From NCBI GenBank assembly GCA_023433185.1, contig JAEZEN010000108.1, positions 1-6,051 on the forward strand: a DNA stretch of 6,051 nt, written 5' to 3'. Shown piece after piece: positions 1-6,051 of the stretch; position 1 is the first letter of the stretch, and every line of letters starts with the position of its first letter. The notes beneath the pieces were generated by a model. The model saw nothing but the letters and a program-made list of their open reading frames with translations, was not told where the DNA came from and searched no databases. The translations under genes and the position numbers were made by a program. The stretch is from Pseudomonadota bacterium (GTDB lineage Bacteria; Pseudomonadota; Alphaproteobacteria; Rhizobiales; Kaistiaceae).

Positions 1-331
1 CCATGGCGGCATAGCGCCAGCCGAGCACGTCGAGGTCGAGGAGGTTCCATTCGCCGGCCGGGAGAACGCGGATGCCGGTCCGGGTGCGCGATTCGAGCAG
101 TCCCTTGGCGGCGAGCGACTTCACCGCCTCCCGGATCACCGACCGGCTCGCCCCGAATTCCCGGCCGAGATCGGCCTCGTTGGGAAAGGGGTCGCCGGGC
201 GCGAGGTCGCCCCGGACGATACGGCTGCCGAGCGCCTCGACGACATGGGCGAAGCGATTCTGCTTGCGGTTGGCACCGAACAGGACCGTTGGGCTCAGCG
301 TCAGCATCGGGCCGCTCGTAGAAAGAGACAT
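1..331 (-). CDS. GntR-family transcriptional regulator, FadR subfamily (N-terminal part, cut by window edge)
   Basis: Cytoplasmic DNA-binding regulator. Only the first 110 residues are in the window. Seen: residues about 27-95 form the GntR winged helix-turn-helix, with the family pattern LAPGDPFPNEADLGREFGAS (about 43-62) followed by RSVIREAVKSLAAKGLLE and the wing (RTRTGIRVLP). The segment WNLLDLDVLGWR (about 95-106) starts the all-alpha FCD effector domain of FadR-type members. Family knowledge: members with this WNLLDxDVLxW linker often control sugar-acid catabolism (DgoR-like and similar). The effector here is unknown because the FCD domain lies outside the window. The ATG at 331 is the longest reasonable start, but an in-frame ATG at 307 (residue 9) is possible and neither has a strong Shine-Dalgarno. 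The gene is divergent from the phospholipase gene and has a GntR-like palindrome over its probable -10 element, which suggests autoregulation (inference). Confidence 0.93.
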   Translation of the reverse strand, partial: MSLSTSGPMLTLSPTVLFGANRKQNRFAHVVEALGSRIVRGDLAPGDPFPNEADLGREFGASRSVIREAVKSLAAKGLLESRTRTGIRVLPAGEWNLLDLDVLGWRYAAM

Positions 332-337
332 CAGCGA

Positions 338-352
338 TTTTATCAGACAAAA
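338..352. promoter_or_regulatory. Candidate GntR/FadR-type operator palindrome
   Basis: The 15-bp TTTTATCAGACAAAA is an odd-centred palindrome around position 345, with six of seven symmetric pairs matching. The core TTRTC-N-GAYAA resembles the short palindromes bound by FadR-subfamily regulators (TNGTNNNACNA-like). It covers the putative -10 element and ends 7 bp upstream of the regulator's ATG, which is well placed for autorepression. It could also act on the divergent plus-strand genes. Binding by the adjacent regulator is inferred from position and symmetry. Confidence 0.5.
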
Positions 353-367
353 GCCGTCCATCGGCAA
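339..367 (-). promoter_or_regulatory. Possible sigma70-type promoter of the GntR regulator
   Basis: Read on the minus strand, TTGCCG (367-362, four of six matches to TTGACA) is followed after 17 bp by GATAAA (344-339). A shifted TAAAAT (342-337, five of six matches to TATAAT) gives 19-bp spacing. The surroundings are clearly AT-richer than the flanking coding DNA. Transcription would then begin about at 330-332, almost on the ATG at 331. That implies either a leaderless mRNA or true initiation at the in-frame ATG at 307. This is motif matching by eye only. Confidence 0.4.
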
Positions 368-391
368 ACTTTGTGCATGCATGCCGTTTGC
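364..391. repeat. 28-bp interrupted dyad (GCAAAC ... TGCATGCA ... GTTTGC) in the divergent gap
   Basis: The outer arms GCAAAC (364-369) and GTTTGC (386-391) are exact reverse complements. The central TGCATGCA (374-381) is a perfect palindrome with the same centre (between 377 and 378). In total 10 of 14 symmetric pairs match. There is no following T-run, and it lies upstream of two divergent starts, so an operator is more likely than a terminator. The left arm overlaps the putative -35 of the GntR gene. The binding protein is unknown. Confidence 0.4.
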
Positions 392-430
392 GGCTGTGGT
401 GCGCGTCGCCTCGGGACGGTAAACGGCGCC

Positions 431-1015
431 ATGGCCCGTCGTCTTCGCGTGATCGCCCTGCTCGCGTACCTCCTGGCCCCCGCCGGTCCCGCCGCCGCCG
501 AGCCGGGCGCACTGCCGGGCCTGCTCGATCGCGTCGAACTGTGGCTCGAACTGCCCGCCCAGCGCCGCCTTGCCACCCTCAAGGAAGCCCCGGGCGTGGC
601 GCTGGCGCCGTTCGTCACCGACGGCTGCAGCGGCGGCCTCTCGGCGGGCTGGGAATTCGCGGTCCGGCACGTCCCCGCCCTTGCCGGCATCCACGGCGAC
701 CATCCGCCATGGGAGCACTGCTGCGTCGCCCATGACCGCGTCTACCATGCCGCGCCGGGCGCCGACGCCGAGGAGAGCTTCCATGCCCGCCGTGCCGCCG
801 ACGCGGCGATGCGCGCCTGCGTCCTCGCCGAGGGACAGGCCCGGAAGGCGACGCTGATCGAGGACTACGGCGTGAGTGGCGGGACGGTCGACCTGCTCTA
901 TGACGGGATCGCGGGGGCGATGTACCGTGCCGTTCGCCTTGGCGGCGCGCCCTGCACCCCCCTCCCGTGGCGGTGGGGCTACGGCTGGCCGATGTGCGGA
1001 CGGGCCTCGCGGTGA
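431..1015 (+). CDS. Secreted phospholipase A2-like protein
   Basis: Predicted 194-residue exported protein that probably hydrolyses the sn-2 acyl ester of phospholipids with calcium (family role). Seen: a signal peptide at about 1-23 (RR n-region, hydrophobic VIALLAYLLAPAG, AAA-EP cleavage context); a DGCSGG segment (64-69), where bacterial PLA2s carry a DGCS calcium loop; HCCVAHD (96-102), matching the CCxxHD active-site signature with His101 as catalytic base and Asp102 as calcium ligand; and DAAMRAC (124-130), reproducing the D-x5-C spacing of the second catalytic Asp helix. Cysteines lie at 66, 97, 98, 130, 175 and 189, an even number suited to periplasmic or extracellular disulfides. The ATG at 431 is chosen because it puts the signal peptide exactly at the N-terminus; upstream in-frame codons back to 245 overlap the regulator and look non-coding. 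The Shine-Dalgarno is weak. The stop overlaps the next gene's GTG. Enzyme activity is inferred from motifs. Confidence 0.82.
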   Translation: MARRLRVIALLAYLLAPAGPAAAEPGALPGLLDRVELWLELPAQRRLATLKEAPGVALAPFVTDGCSGGLSAGWEFAVRHVPALAGIHGDHPPWEHCCVAHDRVYHAAPGADAEESFHARRAADAAMRACVLAEGQARKATLIEDYGVSGGTVDLLYDGIAGAMYRAVRLGGAPCTPLPWRWGYGWPMCGRASR

Positions 1016-1572
1016 TCGAGATCGCCGGAATCCGCTATGCCTTCCACGGCCACGCCATCGTCTCGGCGGACGACCGCATCGCCGACGCCACCGGCCGGAC
1101 CCCGCCGGGTCTGCGCATCGCTGCCGACTGGGCGCGCTTCCAGGCGGCGCTCGACCGGTCGGTGTTGACGGTCGTCGGCCGTCTCGGCCACGAGGCGAAT
1201 CCCAACCGTCGCGGCCGCAACCGCCTTGTCCTGTCGTCCGGCGCCGCCGGGGTCGAGCGGCGTGATGACGCCTGGTGGTGGAATCCCGCCGCGGCGCCGC
1301 TTGCCAAGGCGCTGGCGCTGGCCGCGCCCCAGGGCGGGCTCGTCGCCGTGCCGGGTGGGCGGCGGGTCTTCGACCTGTTCCTCGAGATCGGCTACGATGA
1401 GTTCCACCTGACGCGGGTCGACCATGTGCGGCTGGGCGCCGGCGTGCCGCTCTTCAGCGCGGTGGCGTCGGGCTCGGACGCCGAGGCGGTCCTTGCCGCG
1501 CACGGCCTGGTCGCCGGCCCGCCCCTGCCGCTCGAGCCTGGCGTGCGCCTGGTCTTGTGGCGGAAGCCTTGA
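1012..1572 (+). CDS. Dihydrofolate-reductase-fold protein (DHFR/RibD-C superfamily)
   Basis: A cytoplasmic protein of 186 residues that resembles NADPH-dependent dihydrofolate reductases. Seen, numbered from the GTG at 1012: AADWARF (37-43) aligns with the E. coli FolA segment holding catalytic Asp27, so Asp39 is the likely equivalent; VVGRLGHE (54-61) resembles the MGRxTxES cofactor segment; GRNRLVLSS (68-76) resembles the GRxNIVLSR strand; VPGGRRVFDLFLE (113-125) resembles the GGxxxY phosphate-binding turn; and FHLTRVDHVRLGAGVPLF (131-148) matches the C-terminal DHFR strands. GTG 1012 is chosen because it overlaps the upstream stop as GTGA (1012-1015), a usual coupling arrangement. An in-frame GTG at 967 would add 15 residues within the phospholipase gene and looks unlikely. 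The sequence is divergent, so the substrate may be folate, a pterin or a flavin precursor. Pairing with a phospholipase is unusual. Family moderately sure, function unsure. Confidence 0.68.
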   Translation: MIEIAGIRYAFHGHAIVSADDRIADATGRTPPGLRIAADWARFQAALDRSVLTVVGRLGHEANPNRRGRNRLVLSSGAAGVERRDDAWWWNPAAAPLAKALALAAPQGGLVAVPGGRRVFDLFLEIGYDEFHLTRVDHVRLGAGVPLFSAVASGSDAEAVLAAHGLVAGPPLPLEPGVRLVLWRKP

Positions 1573-1609
1573 CGCATGGCCCGCATCGCCGGACAGTCGG
1601 TCGGTCAAC

Positions 1610-1613
1610 GGAG
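1610..1613 (+). promoter_or_regulatory. Ribosome binding site (GGAG) of the cyclic-nucleotide-binding gene
   Basis: GGAG sits 8 nt before the ATG at 1622 and supports that start over upstream in-frame codons that lie inside the DHFR-like gene. The 49-nt gap 1573-1621 shows no clear promoter or terminator, so the gene may be co-transcribed with the two genes before it. Confidence 0.6.
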
Positions 1614-1621
1614 CGCCGGCC

Positions 1622-2122
1622 ATGGATGTCCGCGGCATTCTCAATGCGACCGCCTTCTTCAATGTCGTGCTCGACGCAGGGCAGCTCGATGCCCTGGCGG
1701 AGGGTGTGAAGGTCGTGCAGTTCGCGAAGCGCGACGTGATCGTCCGCGAGCGGGAACTCGGTCAGTCGATGTTCGCTCTCGTCGAGGGCAAGGTCACGGT
1801 CGCCAAGCACACCCCCCAGGGCGATGAGGTGGTGGCGACGCTCGGGCCGGGCGACGTGGTCGGCGAGATGTCGCTGTTCACCGGCGAGCGGCGGAGCGCG
1901 ACGGTGACGGCCGCCGGCAAGGTCACGGCCCTCGAGATCACCAAGGCGGCGCTGCAGCCTATCCTTGCCGCCGCTCCGAAGCTGACCGACCGCTTCGCAG
2001 CCCTCGTCGAGCAGCGCCATGCCGAGCTCTCCAGCCGTAACCGCGAGGCGCGCCGCTTCCTCAGCATCGGCATCGGCAAGAGCGAGATCGCGGCGCGGAT
2101 GACGGCCTTCTATCGCAGCTGA
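1622..2122 (+). CDS. Stand-alone cyclic-nucleotide-binding domain protein
   Basis: A 166-residue soluble protein consisting almost entirely of one cNMP-binding (CAP_ED/Crp-like) beta-roll. Seen: the beta-roll at about 25-115; the phosphate-binding cassette GEMSLFTGERRSATV (81-95), with the key Glu82 (ribose) and Arg91 (phosphate) both present; then an amphipathic helix (about 120-140, KLTDRFAALVEQRHAELSSR) and a short basic tail ending in TAFYRS. There is no helix-turn-helix, so it is not a Crp/Fnr activator, and no transmembrane or kinase domain. Family knowledge: the closest architecture is the C-terminal sensor of cyclic-nucleotide-gated MscS-type channels, whose cassette is similar. Here the module is separate, so it may bind cAMP or cGMP and act through a partner protein (inference). 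Its 3' end overlaps the convergent hydrolase gene by 13 bp. Confidence 0.87.
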   Translation: MDVRGILNATAFFNVVLDAGQLDALAEGVKVVQFAKRDVIVRERELGQSMFALVEGKVTVAKHTPQGDEVVATLGPGDVVGEMSLFTGERRSATVTAAGKVTALEITKAALQPILAAAPKLTDRFAALVEQRHAELSSRNREARRFLSIGIGKSEIAARMTAFYRS

Positions 2123-2877
2123 CGGTCGGCTCCGCGGTCCGCCTCGGCAGCGTCGAGCCAGCGCAGGACCGCCTGGGCGACGCGCGGCACCAGCGACGGC
2201 GCGACCAGCCAATGGCCGGCGCCGTCGACGATGTCGAGTGCCGCTCCGTGCTTCCGGGCAATGCCTTCGCCGACATGGACGGGGACCAGGCGGTCGGCGC
2301 TGCCGTGGATCACGAGGACGGGACAGCGGACGGTGCGCCGGCCGACATGGGCATGGCCGAGCGCGAGCTGGCGATAGACCCGCCCGGATTCGGCGACGAA
2401 GCCGTCGGCGATCGCGTCCTGCTCGATCCGCGGCAGGTCATGGAGCGCGAGCCGTCGGACAGCGCCGCGCGTCGGCCGGAAGGGCAGGCCGGCGACGACG
2501 AAGGGCGCCACCAGGGGAACGAACGGCAGCGCGTGAGCCGTGACGGGCACCCGGCCGGCCGGCAGCGGCGCGACCAGGACGAGCGCCCTGGCCCGCTCTT
2601 CGGCGGCGAGCAGGCGCGCGATCAGGGCGCCCATGGAATGGCCGACGAGGATCGGCTTCCGGGCGGTGTCCGACACCGCCTGCCGCATGGCCAGGACGTA
2701 GTCGTCGAAGCCAAGCCCCCGGAGCGCGCGCCGCTCGCCGGGCGCGTGGCCGGGCAGGGCCGGGGCGGTGCAGGCGTAGCCGGCCGCCCGGAACGCTTCG
2801 CGCCAGGCGTCCAAATGCGCGGGCTGGCTGCACGCGCCGTGGATCAGGACGACGGGCGGCACGGCGGTCACCCGCAT
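2110..2877 (-). CDS. Alpha/beta hydrolase
   Basis: A 255-residue cytoplasmic alpha/beta-hydrolase-fold protein of the AB_hydrolase_6 type; the substrate is unknown (an ester, lactone or thioester is possible). Seen: the oxyanion-hole HGACS (13-17), the nucleophile elbow GHSMG (79-83) with Ser81, the acid in HGSADRLVP (191-199) with Asp195, and the histidine in GAGHWL (219-224) with His222. The triad is complete and a lid region (about 105-175) lies between Ser and Asp. No signal peptide or lipobox is seen. Last in line after glgX-malQ, 4 bp behind malQ, so almost certainly co-transcribed with them. The start is ambiguous: the ATG at 2877 directly abuts an AGGAAG (2883-2878), while a GTG two codons later at 2871 lies at the ideal 6-nt spacing from it, so translation may begin at residue 3. 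A role in glycogen metabolism is not evident from the sequence. Confidence 0.9.
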   Translation of the reverse strand: MRVTAVPPVVLIHGACSQPAHLDAWREAFRAAGYACTAPALPGHAPGERRALRGLGFDDYVLAMRQAVSDTARKPILVGHSMGALIARLLAAEERARALVLVAPLPAGRVPVTAHALPFVPLVAPFVVAGLPFRPTRGAVRRLALHDLPRIEQDAIADGFVAESGRVYRQLALGHAHVGRRTVRCPVLVIHGSADRLVPVHVGEGIARKHGAALDIVDGAGHWLVAPSLVPRVAQAVLRWLDAAEADRGADRQLR

Positions 2878-2883
2878 CTTCCT
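2878..2883 (-). promoter_or_regulatory. Ribosome binding site (AGGAAG) of the alpha/beta hydrolase; bears on start choice
   Basis: AGGAAG, read on the minus strand, overlaps the end of malQ. It leaves no spacer to ATG 2877 but 6 nt to the in-frame GTG at 2871. The spacing favours GTG 2871 as the working start, although the ATG is the conventional call. Confidence 0.5.
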
Positions 2884-4758
2884 AACCGCCTTTCGGCCGC
2901 TCCTCGCGCAGAGCCTCGGTCACGGCGCGGAAGAGGGGCATCGCGGCGAGCGCCTCGATGTCCACGGGCAGCTTCCGGCGCCAGTTAGGGTGCTCGTCGA
3001 CGGTGCCGGGGATGTTGACCTGCTCGAGCGCGCCGGCGAGATCGTCGGCCGCCACCGCGACCAGCCGGGACGGCGTGCGTGCGATGAACCTGTGGATCGC
3101 GATCGCCAGCGCTTCGGGCAGCGCGACATCGGGCTCGGCCTCGGCATGCATCACGCCGGCGAGCGCGGGCGGCAGCAGGCCCTCGGCTTCCAGTCGGCCG
3201 AGGAGCCGCCGCCGTTCATGCGCCCGGTCCGCCTGTTCGCGCGGCAGCGCGTCGGGCGCCGGCAAGCCGAAGCCGGCGCGGGTGGCGAGGTCATGGCCGC
3301 TCCACCAGCCGGCAAGGGTCTGGGTATCGTGGGTGGTGACGCAGGCGAAAGCCGCGCGAGGATAGGCGCTGGCCGGGAGGAAATGATCGTCGCGCTTCTC
3401 GAAGAAGAGGACGCGGTAGCCCTGGATGTCGGCCTGGTTCATGGCATCGCGGAAGCCGTCGGGGACGATGCCGAGATCCTCGCCGATGACGATGGCGTGG
3501 CGCGCCTGCGACACCTCGGCGACGGTGCGGACGAGGTCGGCGAAGGGATAGCAGACATAGGCGCCGTCGGCGGCGGTGAAGCCGCTCGCGATCCAGAAGA
3601 GGCGGTAGAGGCTCATCGCATGGTCGATGCGGAGCGCCCCGGCATGGCGCAGGACCGAGTCGAGCGCATCGCGGATCGGGCGGATCTTCCGCTCCGCAAG
3701 CACGGCGGGCGCGATCGGCGAGAGCCCCCAGTCCTGGCCGGCGGCGTTGAAGTAGTCGGGCGGTGCGCCGATCCGCGCGCCCGGCACCATGAGGGCGCGG
3801 TCGGACCAAGTGGCCGAGCCGTCAGGGGCGACGCCGACGGCGAAATCGACATAGAGGCCGATCCGCATCCCGGCGGCGCGGGCGCGGTGCTGGGCCTCGG
3901 CGAGTTGGTGCTCCGCGACCCATTGCAGGAAGCAGTGGAACATCACGCGGTCATGGTTCTCGCCCGCGAAGGCCTTGACGCCCGCCGCGGCCGGCGTGGC
4001 GTAGGCCTCGGGCCAGCCGGGCCAGACCGGACCGTGGCCCGCCTCGACCATCGCCTCGGAGAGCGCCTCGAAGAGCGCATGCAGGTAGAGCGACTCGCCC
4101 TCCTCCGCGACGAAGGCATGGAACGCGGCGACGAGGGCGGGCTCGCCATCCTCGCTGAAGAGCCGCCACAGCCTCGCCAGTGCCCGCTTCTTGAGGCCGG
4201 CGACGGTCCCATAGTCGACGAGATCGCCGTCGCGGACCGTCTCCGGCAGGATGAGAGCATCGCCGAGACGGTCGGCGCCGGGGGCGCGGTCGACGGCGAT
4301 GTAGAGGGGGTTGAGGTAGCGCCGGTGCGACGGCCAGAACGGGCTGCAGCCCTCGGGCGCGGCAAGCAGGAGGGCATGGAGCGGGTTGACGCCGAGGAAG
4401 TCCGCCCCGGCGGCGGCGGCGATCTCGGCGAGCCGGCCGAGGTCGTCGAAATCGCCGATCCCCCAGTTGCGATCCGAACGGAGGCCGTAGAGCTGGCAGG
4501 TGATCCCCCAGCAGCGCCCGTCACGGAGCCAGTCCGGCATGTGGCAATGCACGCCCTCCGGCACCGAGAGGGGTCCGAACGCGGCCGGCGGCAGCGTGGC
4601 GAGGCTCGCGGCGACCGCGCGGTCGTCGTCGCAGGCGATGCCCATGACGCGGAGCAGGCCGCGCACGGCATCGTCGTGCACCCGCACCGCCTCGCCGGTG
4701 AGCGCCGTGTAGTCGCGGACGATGCCCGCCTCCGCGGCGAGCCGGTCGAGCAGACCCG

Positions 4759-4762
<4 letters not shown>
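2882..4762 (-). CDS. malQ: 4-alpha-glucanotransferase (amylomaltase, GH77)
   Basis: Cytoplasmic enzyme of 626 residues that transfers alpha-1,4-glucan segments between malto-oligosaccharides, releasing glucose and making longer chains for phosphorylase. Seen: an N-terminal extension of about 80 residues typical of long MalQ forms; CQLYGLRSDRNWGIGDFDDL (88-107), the GH77 barrel start; VDFAVGV (305-311); PPDYFNAAGQDWGLSP (334-349), the GH77-specific loop; RIDHAM (378-383) with nucleophile Asp380; GEDLG (427-431) with acid/base Glu428; TTHDTQTLAGWW (476-487) with Asp479; and the C-terminal NIPGTVDEHPNWRRKL. It is somewhat shorter than E. coli MalQ (about 694 residues). GTG 4762 is chosen because it overlaps the glgX stop as GTGA and is preceded at 7 nt by a perfect AGGAGG. 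The frame stays open for another 233 codons upstream, but that part is out of frame with glgX and spurious. Glycogen or maltodextrin breakdown with glgX is well supported. Confidence 0.97.

Positions 4763-6051
<1,289 letters not shown>

Noticed and set aside
364..391. The dyad read as an intrinsic terminator hairpin.
   Set aside because: There is no T-run on either side, and it lies between two divergent gene starts, where no transcript should end.
245..430. A longer N-terminus for the phospholipase-like protein.
   Set aside because: It overlaps the divergent regulator gene and its promoter region and would bury the signal peptide internally. ATG 431 puts the signal peptide at the N-terminus.
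979..1662. A minus-strand open frame of 227 codons opposite the DHFR-like gene.
   Set aside because: In-register antisense shadow with an Arg/Gly-rich low-information translation and no motifs.
1622..2122. A Crp/Fnr-type transcription factor.
   Set aside because: There is no C-terminal helix-turn-helix; the protein ends about 50 residues after the beta-roll.
1454..2212. A minus-strand open frame of 252 codons opposite the cyclic-nucleotide-binding gene.
   Set aside because: In-register antisense shadow. The plus strand has an intact phosphate-binding cassette and a Shine-Dalgarno.
2212..2988. A plus-strand open frame of 258 codons opposite the alpha/beta hydrolase.
   Set aside because: Same in-register antisense effect. 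The opposite strand carries a complete catalytic triad and a sensible fold.

Overview
The window is GC-rich, gene-dense bacterial DNA, and every confident gene uses codons ending mainly in G or C. The protein repertoire and base composition (a FadR-type GntR regulator, a glgX-malQ glycogen operon, an MscS-like cyclic-nucleotide-binding domain) suggest an alphaproteobacterium, perhaps of the Hyphomicrobiales (Rhizobiales) or Rhodospirillales. That placement is an inference; no rRNA or other marker is present. There are seven genes, two of them cut by the window edges. No mobile element, CRISPR array, tRNA or rRNA was seen.

Left part: the minus-strand 5' end of a FadR-subfamily GntR regulator (about 1-331) is divergent from a plus-strand group starting at 431. 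The 99-bp divergent gap (332-430) holds a plausible promoter for the regulator, a 15-bp GntR-like palindrome over its -10 region, and a separate 28-bp dyad. The plus-strand group contains a small secreted phospholipase A2-like protein (431-1015), a dihydrofolate-reductase-fold protein whose GTG start overlaps the phospholipase stop as GTGA (1012-1572), and, 49 bp further on, a stand-alone cyclic-nucleotide-binding domain protein (1622-2122).

Right part: three minus-strand genes form a tight operon, transcribed right to left. They are glgX (glycogen debranching enzyme, 3' portion, 4759-6051), malQ (4-alpha-glucanotransferase, 2882-4762, GTGA overlap with glgX) and an alpha/beta hydrolase (2110-2877, 4 bp after malQ). 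GlgX trims branches from glycogen and releases short malto-oligosaccharides, and MalQ disproportionates these so that phosphorylase can use them. The hydrolase is co-oriented with this pair, but its substrate cannot be told from the sequence. The 3' ends of the hydrolase and the cyclic-nucleotide gene overlap by 13 bp, so the two transcription units converge with no room for a conventional terminator.

I see no clearly new biological system here. The points most worth a second look are the phospholipase A2-like protein with an intact His-Asp dyad coupled to a DHFR-like protein, and the layered palindromes in the divergent promoter region.
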